Assembly: GCA_001604135.1 (NCBI GenBank)
Contig: LVAT01000017.1
Location: 1-64,000 of the forward strand
DNA: 64,000 bases
Source of the DNA: Clostridiales bacterium Firm_14
GTDB taxonomy: Bacteria; Bacillota; Clostridia; Saccharofermentanales; Saccharofermentanaceae
Direction of reading: 5' to 3'
Each line of letters starts with the position of its first letter. Within the stretch, counting starts at the first letter, position 1. Both the position numbers and the translations under genes were made by a program. Under the pieces are notes generated by a model, which worked only from the letters and a program-made list of their open reading frames with translations, was not told the origin of the DNA and made no database searches. This document shows positions 22,793 through 32,543 of the stretch, piece by piece.

Positions 22793-25477
22793 TTATGCGT
22801 TAACCTGCGAAGCCAATACTTCCTCTGCCTTAGCGAGTGCGTCAGCGAGCTTGGATACATCCTTACCGCCTGCCTGAGCCATGTCGGGACGTCCGCCGCC
22901 GCCACCGCCTGCGACCTTTGCAGCTTCCTTGATGATGTTGCCGCAGTGAACGCCCTTCTCGTTAGCTGACTTTGTAGCCATAGCCGTGAAAAGGAGCTTG
23001 TCACCACCGTTTGCAGCAAGGAATACTACGCCGCATTCGAGCTTGTCACGGATCTTGTCAGCCGTATCTCTTAATGCTGCAGCGTCTGCCGCATCGCAGG
23101 AAGCGATAACAGCCTTAACGCCGCCGATATCCTTAGCGGATGAGACTGCACTGTCAGCAAATGAACCTGCCTTAGCCTTCTCGATCTCAGCGATCTCCTT
23201 CTCGAGAGTCTTAACCTCTGCGTGGAGAGCTTCGATCCTCTCAACGATCTTATCCTTGGGAGTCTTAAGAGCAGCTGCCGCATCGCTGATGAGGCTTCTG
23301 TCCTCCTTGCTCATCTCATAGCACTTAACACCGGTAACAGCTTCGATTCTTCTGATGCCTGCAGCGATACCGGACTCTGAAACGATCCTGAACTGTCCGA
23401 TCTGAGCGCTGTTTGAAAGGTGCGTACCACCACAGAACTCGAGATCGAAAGGATCTGAGAAGTCACCTACTGCAACGACTCTTACGACTTCACCGTACTT
23501 CTCGCCGAAGATAGCCGTAGCGCCGAGCTTCTTGGCTTCCTCAATACCGAGGACCTTTGTCTCAACAGGAAGTGCCTGGAGAACAACGTCGTTTACCATC
23601 TCTTCAACCTTGGAGATCTCCTCGGCAGTCATTGCCTGGAAGTGGTTGAAGTCGAATCTTAATCTGTCGCTGCCGACATAAGAACCTGCCTGCTCAACCT
23701 GAGGTCCCAATACCTTCTGGAGTGCAGATAACAGGATATGTGTAGCTGTATGGTTTCTTGCAATTGAAAGTCTAGTCTTCTTATCGACTTCGATGCTTAC
23801 TGTAGAACCGCTTGTAAGCGTACCCTTAACAACTTTGAGTGTATGGAGGTACTTGCCTGCAGCATCCTTATCGACAGAGATAACGTCTGCTTCAAAATCT
23901 GATGTATAGATCTTACCTTCATCGTGGATCTGACCGCCCATCGTAGCGTAGAGAACCGTCTTGTCGCAGATGGCGATGATGTCGTCGCCTTCGCCTGCGC
24001 TCTCAACAGTCTGGAGATTGCCGTTCTCGTCAGCCTTAAGGATGTAGATGACCTTAGCATCACACTTAAGGTTATCGTAGCCATCGTATTCTGTAGCATT
24101 GGAATCTTTGGACACTTCCTCAGGCACTGCGCTAACGCTGAGAGCGAGGTCGTCCTTGGACTTGGTTGCTGCTCTTGCGGTTTCCTTCTGCTTTTCCATA
24201 GCAGCCTTGAAGCCTTCCTCGTCAACCTTGAGGCCTTCTTCGGAAGCCATCTCGACAGTAAGCTCTATAGGGAATCCGAATGTATCGTAGAGATAGAAAG
24301 CGGAATCACCGTCGATCTCGCCTGAAGCGGACTTCTCGGCAAGGATCTTCTTGAATTCCTTGATGCCGTTCTCGAGAGTGCTCTCGAATCTTGCAATCTC
24401 CTTGTCGAGTTCGTTAAGGATGAACTCTCTGTTCTTTGCAAGAAGCGGATAACTGTCATCGTAAACGCTGTCGATATAGATCTTGGCAAGGCCAAGGATC
24501 TGCTCTGTTGACATGCCGAGTGTTCTTGCGTGTCTTACGGCACGTCTGATAAGTCTTCTGAGAACGTATCCTGCGCCTGCATTTGAAGGAACGAGCTTTG
24601 CAGCGTCGCCAATGAGCATAACGCTTGTACGGATATGGTCTGCGAGGACTCTCATAGATCTTGTGAGCTTCTCGTCTGAATCGTACTTAACGCCTGAAGC
24701 GTTCTCAATAAAAGCAATAGCGTCCGTAAAGAGGTCTGTCTTGTAAACGTCCTTTGTTCCGTTAAGGAAAGCAAGGATTCTCTCAAGACCCCAGCCTGTA
24801 TCAACGTTCTTCTGCTTTAAGGGTGTGAGGTGACCGTCCTGGTGCTTCTCATACTGCATGAAAACGTCGTTGCCGATCTCAGTGTACTTGCCGCAGGAGC
24901 ATCCGGGGCCGCAGTTAGGGCCGCAGTCAGGAACGTCAGCGATATAGAACATCTCGCTGTCAGGACCGCAGGGACCGTACTCTAATCCCCACCAGTTGTC
25001 GTCTGCACCAAGATAGTAGATGTTCTCGGGCTTGAATCCGGAAGCGATCCTGAACTGAGCGCCTTCCTCATCTCTCGGAGCATTCTCATCGCCTGCAAAT
25101 ACTGTTGCTGCAAGGTGATCCCTGTCGAAACCGAAAACACCGGTAAGGAGTTCGTAACTCCACTTGCATCTGTCTTCCTTGAAGTAGTCACCAAGGCTCC
25201 AGCTGCCCATCATCTCGAAGAATGTAACGTGGCTTCTGTCACCTACTGAATCGATATCATTTGTACGAACGCAGCCCTGAACATTGCAAAGTCTTGTTCC
25301 CAAAGGGTGCTTTTCGCCGAGAAGATAAGGCATCAAAGGCTGCATGCCGGCAACATTGAATAAAACGCCTGTTGAACCGTCAGATACTAATGATACGGCA
25401 CCTACATCTACATGACCTCTCTCTATGTAGAATTCCTTCCAGGTCTTTCTGAGCTCTTTTGAAGTAAATTGTCTCAT
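22793..25477 (-). CDS. alaS: Alanyl-tRNA synthetase
   Basis: An 894-residue class II synthetase. The aminoacylation core has SHVTFFEMMGSWSLGDYF and GWGLERILAFL (motif 3). A Cys-rich insertion CGPNCGPGCSCGKY follows motif 2. The editing domain carries HTATHIL and CGGTHL, which bind zinc and clear Ser/Gly mischarged tRNA. The C-terminal domain has a GGGGGGRPDMAQAGG end. Length and order are normal. AAGGAG precedes the ATG, and a clear SigA promoter lies upstream; no T-box leader fits in the 77-base gap. It heads the operon with HIT, trmB and the zinc-ribbon gene. Confidence 0.96.
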   Translation of the reverse strand: MRQFTSKELRKTWKEFYIERGHVDVGAVSLVSDGSTGVLFNVAGMQPLMPYLLGEKHPLGTRLCNVQGCVRTNDIDSVGDRSHVTFFEMMGSWSLGDYFKEDRCKWSYELLTGVFGFDRDHLAATVFAGDENAPRDEEGAQFRIASGFKPENIYYLGADDNWWGLEYGPCGPDSEMFYIADVPDCGPNCGPGCSCGKYTEIGNDVFMQYEKHQDGHLTPLKQKNVDTGWGLERILAFLNGTKDVYKTDLFTDAIAFIENASGVKYDSDEKLTRSMRVLADHIRTSVMLIGDAAKLVPSNAGAGYVLRRLIRRAVRHARTLGMSTEQILGLAKIYIDSVYDDSYPLLAKNREFILNELDKEIARFESTLENGIKEFKKILAEKSASGEIDGDSAFYLYDTFGFPIELTVEMASEEGLKVDEEGFKAAMEKQKETARAATKSKDDLALSVSAVPEEVSKDSNATEYDGYDNLKCDAKVIYILKADENGNLQTVESAGEGDDIIAICDKTVLYATMGGQIHDEGKIYTSDFEADVISVDKDAAGKYLHTLKVVKGTLTSGSTVSIEVDKKTRLSIARNHTATHILLSALQKVLGPQVEQAGSYVGSDRLRFDFNHFQAMTAEEISKVEEMVNDVVLQALPVETKVLGIEEAKKLGATAIFGEKYGEVVRVVAVGDFSDPFDLEFCGGTHLSNSAQIGQFRIVSESGIAAGIRRIEAVTGVKCYEMSKEDRSLISDAAAALKTPKDKIVERIEALHAEVKTLEKEIAEIEKAKAGSFADSAVSSAKDIGGVKAVIASCDAADAAALRDTADKIRDKLECGVVFLAANGGDKLLFTAMATKSANEKGVHCGNIIKEAAKVAGGGGGGRPDMAQAGGKDVSKLADALAKAEEVLASQVNA

Positions 25478-25514
25478 CGGTGCTACTACTCCTTAATAAT
25501 AATAAAACTGAGAA

Positions 25515-25543
25515 ATTATAAATCGTTTGATTTCGCTTTGCAA
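25515..25543 (-). promoter_or_regulatory. SigA-type promoter of alaS
   Basis: On the minus strand TTGCAA (25538-25543) and TATAAT (25515-25520) are 17 bases apart, about 37 bases before the alaS ATG. This gives a short leader, too short for a T-box. Confidence 0.75.
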
Positions 25544-25554
25544 TCAGGATTAGA

Positions 25555-26649
25555 TCAGAGCTTTTCAAGTTTTGCCGACCTGGCCGCCTTCTTAATGTAT
25601 TCGGCATAAGCTTTGCACACTTCCTCATTGTCGATCTCGATGTTAACGCCTTCGAATGTCGAGAGTTCGAAAAGATCCGTATAGAGCGTCGGAGCCAGGC
25701 CCGTCGTCACGCTGATCTTCAAAATACCCTTATCGAGCTTGGTGTCATCAGCGATCCTTACCTTGTCGCTTACCTTGGAGCTGAACGCGCCGTATGCCTT
25801 CAGCACATCTTTGCGTGTAAGGCCGTTTATCGTGATCCCAAGCTGGATCATCCTGCTGCTCGAAAAGGCTGACAGCGAGTTGTTGATGAAGTCCTTAAGC
25901 TCCTGATTCCTCATCCTGTCGTTCTTGTAATCGACATAAAGGCGCTTGTCTTCAAGGACCGAGATGGAAGCTATGCGGTCTACCCTGTAACGCCTCAAGG
26001 CCTTTGAGAGAGCGTGATCTCTCTCGAGATCCTTAGCTTCTTCGTTATCGATCGCAATAAGGTAATAGCAGTTGTTTTCCCAGTCCAGGGCCATCGGCGA
26101 GACTACCTTGTCGGTCTTTTCCGTAAGGCTCTTTCCGAGCATATAACCGTAAGAGATCTTAAGCGCGCTGCTCATCTCTATTCCGCTTCTTATGTTGTTT
26201 AAGAGGAGGATGCTCTTCCTGTCCATCTTCTCGTAGTGCGGGTAGAGCGCCCTGTTCTGATATCCTTCGGGGAAGTATGTCGGGAACATCTTGATGATCT
26301 TCTCGCAGAGATCAGAATCGACGAATGTCGTCGTGCTGATCGCATCGACAATGAGTCTTGCCTCATCGATCAGTATCTCGTCTTTGAGCTCATTTCGCTT
26401 ATATTTCTTGCCTTCGGAGAAGATCCATTCGCTGTCCTTCGTCTGGCCTGATTTCTGCACATATTCGTTGATCTTGCTGATGTCGGCATAGATGGATTTG
26501 CGCTCGAAAGTGGTGCCCGTAACCTCTTCGAGATACGAGATCAGTTCGCTTACGGATACCGCCTCTTTACCGCCTTCGGCACTGACCTGGTTCTTGAAAT
26601 AATCGTAAATGAACAAGATCTTGAGTTTTGATAATTCACTGTTAGCCAT
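25555..26649 (-). CDS. WYL-domain transcriptional regulator
   Basis: A 364-residue regulator. The N-terminal winged helix (about 1-75) includes VSVSELISYLEEVTG and RKSIYADISKINEYV. The WYL domain (about 160-250) shows ISYGYMLGKSLTEKTDKVVSPMALDWENNCYYLIAIDNE and ALRRYRVDRIASISVL, with the usual pattern of the ligand-sensing fold. The C-terminal WCX-like part (about 280-364) follows. It probably senses a nucleic-acid or small-molecule signal. GGAGG precedes the ATG. It stands alone, transcribed toward alaS, with no toxin or phage-defence genes near it. Confidence 0.85.
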   Translation of the reverse strand: MANSELSKLKILFIYDYFKNQVSAEGGKEAVSVSELISYLEEVTGTTFERKSIYADISKINEYVQKSGQTKDSEWIFSEGKKYKRNELKDEILIDEARLIVDAISTTTFVDSDLCEKIIKMFPTYFPEGYQNRALYPHYEKMDRKSILLLNNIRSGIEMSSALKISYGYMLGKSLTEKTDKVVSPMALDWENNCYYLIAIDNEEAKDLERDHALSKALRRYRVDRIASISVLEDKRLYVDYKNDRMRNQELKDFINNSLSAFSSSRMIQLGITINGLTRKDVLKAYGAFSSKVSDKVRIADDTKLDKGILKISVTTGLAPTLYTDLFELSTFEGVNIEIDNEEVCKAYAEYIKKAARSAKLEKL

Positions 26650-26896
26650 AAGTCCACCTCCGAAGGTAATTTTCGATGCAATAATAGTACCATTATATGT
26701 ACTTATAGTTAAGCGCGATCACGGGCAGCGGCAAGCTCCACAATCAAGGTTACGTTTGTTCGAAAAACCTCATACTCATTGGCAATCGTTCAGCCGGCCT
26801 TCAGAAACCCTTAAAAAACACTCATTTTATCCCCAAAACAGCCCCTGACCGTGATAGAATGGTAAGCACTTTTATAATTTAGAGGGTGTATTTAAA

Positions 26897-28159
26897 GTGA
26901 GAACTGTTAAAGATCTCGGCTTTGCGGTGCCGGACATTCTTATTCCGCAAAAAGGAACAGACTTCAAAAAATGGGCAGTAATTGCCTGCGACCAATACAC
27001 ATCAGAGCCCGAATACTGGGCAAGCTGTGAAAACGAAGTAGGAGACGCTCCTTCCACATTAAATCTCGTTCTTCCCGAAGTTTATCTCGGAACGGAAAAA
27101 GAGACAGAGAAGCTCGGCTCCATTGCAAAAACAGCAAGAAAATACTTAGACGAAGGCATTCTTACAAGCCTGGGAACAGGTTTCATCTTAGTTGACAGAG
27201 CTACAGAACTCCACCCTTCGAGAAAGGGCCTCATGGCTGCAATCGACCTCGAGGGCTACAGCTTCGAACCCGGCAACAAGAACATATGCAGAGCAACTGA
27301 GGGAACTGTCCTCTCAAGGATCCCGCCCAGAGTAAGGATCAGGGCAAATTCGCCTCTCGAGCTCCCTCACATCATGATCCTCATCGATGACCCCAAGGGC
27401 TTAACGATCGAGAAGGCTTTTGACATGGCAGCAGAAGAGGGCTTAGAGCCTTTGTACGATACAGATCTCATGTTAGGTTCAGGCCACATCAGGGGCACAT
27501 TCATCCCTGACGGCACACCTGTCGCAGAATCAATAATCTCAGGGCTCTCGGCGCTTAAGGCAGCTAACTCTGACGGGCTCTTATTCCTGGTAGGCGACGG
27601 CAACCATTCACTGGCTTCCGCAAAGGCTCACTGGGAGAACATCAGAGAGAACTTATCTGACGAAGAGAAGCTTAACCACCCTGCCAGATATGCACTTGCA
27701 GAGATCGTAAACATTCACGACAAGGGACTTGATTTCGAGCCCATCCACCGTGTTATCTTCAATATTTCAGGCGAGGAATTCATCGCCAAGGCAACAGAAT
27801 ATTTCAAGGACAACGGCATCGAGATCAACGGTTCTGACGACGGCAAACAGACATTCGTTGTCGTAACGGAAGGCGCGGAAGACGTTAAGGTCTCTCTTGC
27901 CAACCCGCCCCACACACTCGCTGTAGGTTCAGTTCAGATGATGATTGACGCTCTGGGCCTTGAATGTGATTACATCCACGGCGAAGACTCCGTAAGAAAG
28001 CTTGCTACTGCAGGCAATACGGGCGTCCTCGTTCCCGCAATAAGCAAAGATACCTTCTTCGGCACGGTCGAGAAGGAAGGCGTATTCCCCAGAAAGACAT
28101 TCTCAATGGGCGAAGCATTCGAAAAGAGATTCTATCTTGAGGCAAAGAAGATCGAATAA
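26897..28159 (+). CDS. DUF1015-family protein
   Basis: A 420-residue protein of the DUF1015 family (sometimes called HipA-like/SerB-associated in Clostridia). GTG start at 26897 follows GAGGG; a TATAAT at 26873-26878 may be its -10. Motifs: WAVIACDQYTSEPEYW near residue 30, LFLVGDGNHSLASAKAHWE near 230 (the family hallmark GNH), and YIHGEDSVRKLA. In other Clostridia it is often near serA and serC, which are 5 kb away here on the opposite strand. It overlaps the next gene by one base (TAATG). Biochemical activity is unknown. Confidence 0.85.
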   Translation: MRTVKDLGFAVPDILIPQKGTDFKKWAVIACDQYTSEPEYWASCENEVGDAPSTLNLVLPEVYLGTEKETEKLGSIAKTARKYLDEGILTSLGTGFILVDRATELHPSRKGLMAAIDLEGYSFEPGNKNICRATEGTVLSRIPPRVRIRANSPLELPHIMILIDDPKGLTIEKAFDMAAEEGLEPLYDTDLMLGSGHIRGTFIPDGTPVAESIISGLSALKAANSDGLLFLVGDGNHSLASAKAHWENIRENLSDEEKLNHPARYALAEIVNIHDKGLDFEPIHRVIFNISGEEFIAKATEYFKDNGIEINGSDDGKQTFVVVTEGAEDVKVSLANPPHTLAVGSVQMMIDALGLECDYIHGEDSVRKLATAGNTGVLVPAISKDTFFGTVEKEGVFPRKTFSMGEAFEKRFYLEAKKIE

Positions 28160-29310
28160 TGGATCCTGAGAACGAATCGTTAAATGAGAAGAAAACAGTC
28201 TGCATCATAGGATCCGGTCTCTCGGGTCTTACATGCGGCATGAAGCTTGCAAAGGCAGGCTTCAATGTTACTGTCGTTGAGGAGCTTGCTTCTCCCGGCG
28301 GTCTTCTTGCTTATACCAGGATCGGAAGAGAATATTTAGAGCTCCTTCCCCACCATTTGAGAAAGAGCGATAAGGCTTTGCTCGCGCTCTCGAAAGAGAT
28401 GGGCGTTGACGATAAGATCTCCTGGTTCGATTCGGCATGGTCAGGCAAAGCATCACATCGCAAGGTCGGTTACTACGAAGGCGGTTTTGCATGCCTCATC
28501 TCAAGCCTCATGCAGGCCATCACGGATCACGGCGGACACATCTGCTATTCAACGACAGTTGCCGAGATCGCGAGACTCGGAAACGGAATGTACCGCACCA
28601 GCTGCATCCTCTCGAACTCCACGAGAGTCGTTATCGACAGCGCTTATGTCATTTTTACCGGTTCCTGCAGAACATTCGTAAATGTAAGCCACGGTCTTCC
28701 CATCCCCATGGATGACAGAGACATCCTAATGAACGTCACCTACAGTGCGAAGATCACTGCCATGATGGTCATGAAGCACGAGATATCGCAGATGTTCTAT
28801 CAGGTTCCGCCTAAGGATTCGGGACTCCCGTTCAAGTCGATAATCAACCACACGAGTGCATTCGGCGAGCGTAATTACGGCGGAGCTGTCGTTTATCTCG
28901 TAGGCTCCTGCTCGATCACTGACGCGCTCTGGATCGACTCTGACGCAGAGATCATGCTCAAGTATTTTGCAGGACTGCGTAAGCTCTATCCTTCGCTCCG
29001 CAAATCCGATGTAAAATCATGGCGTCTCACCAAGACCAGATATGCGATCACGACTCAGTACCCTGAGATCGATCTTACAAATCCCTGCGAGAATCTCTAT
29101 GTATGCTCAACGGGACTTACCAAGTTTGCTACCAACGATACGCCCGAGAACCATATGGACTCGGTCGTAGGTCTTGCCGGGAAGATCAGTGCCGAGATCA
29201 TCAGATCTTATGAGGAATCACTTGTAAGGAATACTGAAGGTGCTCCCGTAACTGAGCTTAATACCCAGGAAATAATCACAAAAGATTCTTTTGAAGGAGT
29301 TCTGTCATGA
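28159..29310 (+). CDS. FAD/NAD(P)-binding oxidoreductase (amine-oxidase/UGM-like fold)
   Basis: A 383-residue flavoprotein-like enzyme. The N-terminal dinucleotide motif VCIIGSGLSGLTCGMKLAKAG ends in an acidic residue (VVEELASPGG), as for FAD. FACLISSLMQAITDHGGHI is the usual second FAD segment; CENLYVCSTG with a closing DSVVGLAGKISAEI is the C-terminal FAD strand. Substrate is unknown; the fold is shared by UDP-galactopyranose mutase, phytoene desaturase and amine oxidases. It overlaps both neighbours (one and four bases), so it is tightly coupled to the DUF1015 and DUF2298 genes. Confidence 0.8.
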   Translation: MDPENESLNEKKTVCIIGSGLSGLTCGMKLAKAGFNVTVVEELASPGGLLAYTRIGREYLELLPHHLRKSDKALLALSKEMGVDDKISWFDSAWSGKASHRKVGYYEGGFACLISSLMQAITDHGGHICYSTTVAEIARLGNGMYRTSCILSNSTRVVIDSAYVIFTGSCRTFVNVSHGLPIPMDDRDILMNVTYSAKITAMMVMKHEISQMFYQVPPKDSGLPFKSIINHTSAFGERNYGGAVVYLVGSCSITDALWIDSDAEIMLKYFAGLRKLYPSLRKSDVKSWRLTKTRYAITTQYPEIDLTNPCENLYVCSTGLTKFATNDTPENHMDSVVGLAGKISAEIIRSYEESLVRNTEGAPVTELNTQEIITKDSFEGVLS

Positions 29311-31976
29311 GTAAGGTTTTCGAGGATTCAAGATTCAGTCCTACATCACCTTTGCGTTATTTCTTATTCTTATTGCCTTTTGCAATAGCAACGATGCTCG
29401 GTGTCTTCACCATGAGGAGCAAGGATACCGCGCCCTGCCTCTGGTGGGCATTTTTCCTCATGCTTCTGGGAATCGTTACTTTGCCTCTCGCAACCAAACT
29501 CTGGGAGAATTTCTCATCAGGAGGCTTTTTCCTGTCACAGGCTATGGGCCTCATATTTACCAGCCTTATATTGTGGACACTGATCCACATAAAGATATTC
29601 AGATTAAATGTCCTCTGCATCTTCCTGTCTGCACTGATAGTCGGCCTATGCTGCTATATTCCGAAAACATTCAGGCAGTCCCTTATTAAGAAACTTAACA
29701 GCCAGGGATTCGTTGAAGCTGCAGTGGCAGAAGAGACCGTATTCCTCGTGATCTTCATCCTAATGTGCTATTTCAAGGGCTTCCTGCCTGACATCAACGG
29801 CCAGGAAAAGTTCATGGACTACGGCTTCATAATGTCGATGTTAAGAAACGACAAGCTCCCTGCAAATGACATCTGGCTTTCCGGATATTCGATCAATTAC
29901 TACTATTTCGGCCAGTACATCTGGGCAGTCGTCATCAAGGCAACCGGCGTCAACACAGGCATCGGATACAATCTCGCAATGTGCTCTGCTACTGCAATCC
30001 CGTTCGCAATGAGCTTTGCCATCGGCAAATTCCTTATCGAAGCTTCCTCCATGAGAGGCTTCATGGATAACAAGATCGTTAAATACGTTGCAGGCTTATT
30101 TACAGGCTGCGCTGTCTCACTCTGGGGCAATTCCCACTCTTTCTTCTATGATGAGGACAGCCTCGGAAACAGCCTTCTTTCCGTATTCAGGAACTGGGGG
30201 ATCAACGTCGGCAAAACTGACGGTTTCTTCTATCCTGACAGTACGAGATATATCGGCTGGAATCCTGAGGTAGCGACAAACGGCGGCGACCACACGATCC
30301 ACGAATTCCCTTTCTATTCTTATCTTGTAGGAGACCTTCACGCGCACGTCATCTCGATGATGATCGTCCTTCTCATAACGGCGATTTTGCTGTCGCTCAT
30401 AAGCTCCGTCAAGCTCCCTTCGAGAGAGGAATCCAATGTTGTGATGACCCTTGATAACTTAGGCGGTGATCATTCGAGATTAGTTCCGGAAGTTAAATCG
30501 ACGTTAAGTCTCCACCTTGTTCTGGTCGCTATCCTCTTAGGCTGCGCCCAGATGACGAACTACTGGGATTTCCTGATCTACTTTATTTACAGCGCAATGG
30601 CTCTCCTGATCGTAAACACGATCAAGACGCCTAAGTTTGTTGATCCTGCGGGTATCTTCGTATTCCTTGTTAATGTCGGAGGAATACTCCTTATCTACCT
30701 CTCACAGGGCAGCAATCCGCTTGTTCTTTACGCTCTTGAAGCAGTCTTGATGGTAGCTGCATTCCTGTTCTGTGTAGTCAGCCCTTCAGCACTTCCCAGA
30801 ACATCATTCCAGATGAGCTTCCTGTTCACTTTCGCTACGCTGACAGCGCTTCCGTTCAACCTGAACTTTGACATGATCTCCAATTCGCTTGGCAAGGTCA
30901 AGAACACTTCACCGCTGTACCAGCTCTACATTCTGTACGGAACACACTTTATCATCTGCGTTACATTCTTTATCATCGTTTTCGCGACAAAGAATTACAG
31001 GTATGTCTCTTCCGCAAAGGCCAAGAAGCTTAACGGCACGATCCCTGTAATAGGCAATGAGAACACTTACACGAACCCTGTCCAGGCATTCTTTGCAAGA
31101 AGGAATCTCATCGATATCTTCACATGCGGAATGACCGTTGTCGGCCTCATGATGATCACCGCACCTGAGATCTTCTATGTAAGAGACATCTATACTTCAG
31201 GATATCTGCGTTCGAATACGATGTTCAAATTCTGCTTTGCAGCATTCATCATCCTCTCGATCGCGATGATCTATGCCGTAATAAGACTCTTATGGTTCGT
31301 AAACAAACAGGGAAAATACTCCAGCGCTTTGTTTGCGTTAGCGATCGTATTCGCGATCATGCTCTTCGTTCCGGCTCATTACACAATGGCTTCTCTGAAG
31401 CAGCGCTGCGGAGAACAGCTTAAGAAGGAAGATTACAAGACTCTTGACGGTACTGCATATCTCAATTACCACGCTTCAAGCCAGGTGTCCGAGAACTATG
31501 GCGGAAACCTCATGTCATACAAGTACTGCATCGACTGGTTCAACTCCGAGGTGAAAGGTGACCCTGTCATCTGCGAAGCTTACGGCGACAGCTACACTGA
31601 CAACTGCATTATCTCCGCTTATACGGGGCTTCCCACGGTATTCGGATGGCAGACACACGAGTGGCTCTGGAGATACCATGGAATCGTCGATGAGGAACAG
31701 GATCTTCTCGTTTCCGATCCTGACCATGACGTATTTAAGCTTTACATTGATCCGAGACATGCAGATGTAAACACGATATACTTCAGCGAATCACCTGAAG
31801 TGATCCAGGAAATAATCGATAAGTATCAGATCGAATATATCGTTATCGGTGACATGGAGCGTTTCAAGTTCGGCTACGACAATACTTATGTAATCTCAAT
31901 GCTTGGTACGCCGGTCTATTCTTACGACACGCTCACGGTCTATAAAGTAACGCCGAGAGCTGTGGCATCAGCCTGA
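29307..31976 (+). CDS. DUF2298 (YYY-type) large polytopic membrane protein, GT-C-like
   Basis: An 889-residue protein with about 15 or more TM helices. It matches the DUF2298/Chlor_Arch_YYY family: QEKFMDYGFIMSMLRND, then SGYSINYYYFGQYIWAV (the eponymous YYY), HEFPFYSYLVGDLHAHV and TMFKFCFAAFII. The fold is that of GT-C glycosyltransferases and the product may modify a lipid or wall polymer. The C-terminal 200 residues form an external soluble domain (VICEAYGDSYTDNC, VFGWQTHEWLWR). It is best known from Chloroflexi and archaea, so its presence in a Clostridia-like genome is notable. It is the last gene of the operon, ending tail-to-tail with the RluA-like gene. Confidence 0.85.
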   Translation: MSKVFEDSRFSPTSPLRYFLFLLPFAIATMLGVFTMRSKDTAPCLWWAFFLMLLGIVTLPLATKLWENFSSGGFFLSQAMGLIFTSLILWTLIHIKIFRLNVLCIFLSALIVGLCCYIPKTFRQSLIKKLNSQGFVEAAVAEETVFLVIFILMCYFKGFLPDINGQEKFMDYGFIMSMLRNDKLPANDIWLSGYSINYYYFGQYIWAVVIKATGVNTGIGYNLAMCSATAIPFAMSFAIGKFLIEASSMRGFMDNKIVKYVAGLFTGCAVSLWGNSHSFFYDEDSLGNSLLSVFRNWGINVGKTDGFFYPDSTRYIGWNPEVATNGGDHTIHEFPFYSYLVGDLHAHVISMMIVLLITAILLSLISSVKLPSREESNVVMTLDNLGGDHSRLVPEVKSTLSLHLVLVAILLGCAQMTNYWDFLIYFIYSAMALLIVNTIKTPKFVDPAGIFVFLVNVGGILLIYLSQGSNPLVLYALEAVLMVAAFLFCVVSPSALPRTSFQMSFLFTFATLTALPFNLNFDMISNSLGKVKNTSPLYQLYILYGTHFIICVTFFIIVFATKNYRYVSSAKAKKLNGTIPVIGNENTYTNPVQAFFARRNLIDIFTCGMTVVGLMMITAPEIFYVRDIYTSGYLRSNTMFKFCFAAFIILSIAMIYAVIRLLWFVNKQGKYSSALFALAIVFAIMLFVPAHYTMASLKQRCGEQLKKEDYKTLDGTAYLNYHASSQVSENYGGNLMSYKYCIDWFNSEVKGDPVICEAYGDSYTDNCIISAYTGLPTVFGWQTHEWLWRYHGIVDEEQDLLVSDPDHDVFKLYIDPRHADVNTIYFSESPEVIQEIIDKYQIEYIVIGDMERFKFGYDNTYVISMLGTPVYSYDTLTVYKVTPRAVASA

Positions 31977-32540
31977 TCATACTGAAGGCAGTTCTTCAAC
32001 CGGATCGATCTTAATGGCAGAGGGCTTCGTGCCCTCTCCTTCATCATAGGTCAATTCACCGCACACAAGAGCTATCGGGCACTTTATCCTGCTTCCGTAT
32101 TTGCCGTCTCCTGCGAGGGGGTGCTTTCTCGAACTGAACTGCGTTCTTATCTGATGAGTGCGTCCGGTATCAAGCATGACCGCTACATAGGACAGATCCT
32201 TTTCCTCGTTATATCTTAGGACCTTATAGCTTAATCTGGCTTCCTTAACGCCTTTTCTCATACGCTTTACGGGGAATGTGCGGTTGCTTCTCGAATCGTG
32301 GAAAAGAAGGTCTTCCATAACGCCTTCATCTGCTTCAAGCCTGCCCTGGCAGACACAATAATATCTCTTATCCAGTATTCTTATTCTCTTACCGGAATCA
32401 GCAGCCGCAATGACACCGGGAACAGGAACATCAAGCCTTGTAAGGCATGCCATACCGGGAGGAGCGATCTTCTCGCTGTCCTCTCCCCTCTCCTTATAAA
32501 GGATCTGATATCCTTTGCCTTCGAATAAGATCTTTGCCAT
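31977..32540 (-). CDS. RluA-like pseudouridine synthase, short and atypical
   Basis: A 187-residue protein of the RluA family, well below the usual about 300. The catalytic region reads CLTRLDVPVPGVIAAA, keeping the R-L-D with catalytic Asp but replacing the usual HRLDxxTSG by TRLDVPVPG. DTGRTHQIRTQFSSRKHPLAGDGKYG near 125-150 is fully typical. No S4 RNA-binding domain is seen. It may isomerise a uridine in a small RNA target. It starts three bases after the GH32-like gene's stop. Activity is likely but the changed loop leaves doubt. Confidence 0.75.
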   Translation of the reverse strand: MAKILFEGKGYQILYKERGEDSEKIAPPGMACLTRLDVPVPGVIAAADSGKRIRILDKRYYCVCQGRLEADEGVMEDLLFHDSRSNRTFPVKRMRKGVKEARLSYKVLRYNEEKDLSYVAVMLDTGRTHQIRTQFSSRKHPLAGDGKYGSRIKCPIALVCGELTYDEGEGTKPSAIKIDPVEELPSV

Positions 32541-32543
32541 ATT

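Noticed and set aside
25478-25554. T-box or other riboswitch in front of alaS
   Set aside because: The gap is only 77 bases and contains a plain SigA promoter; there is no specifier loop or T-box sequence.
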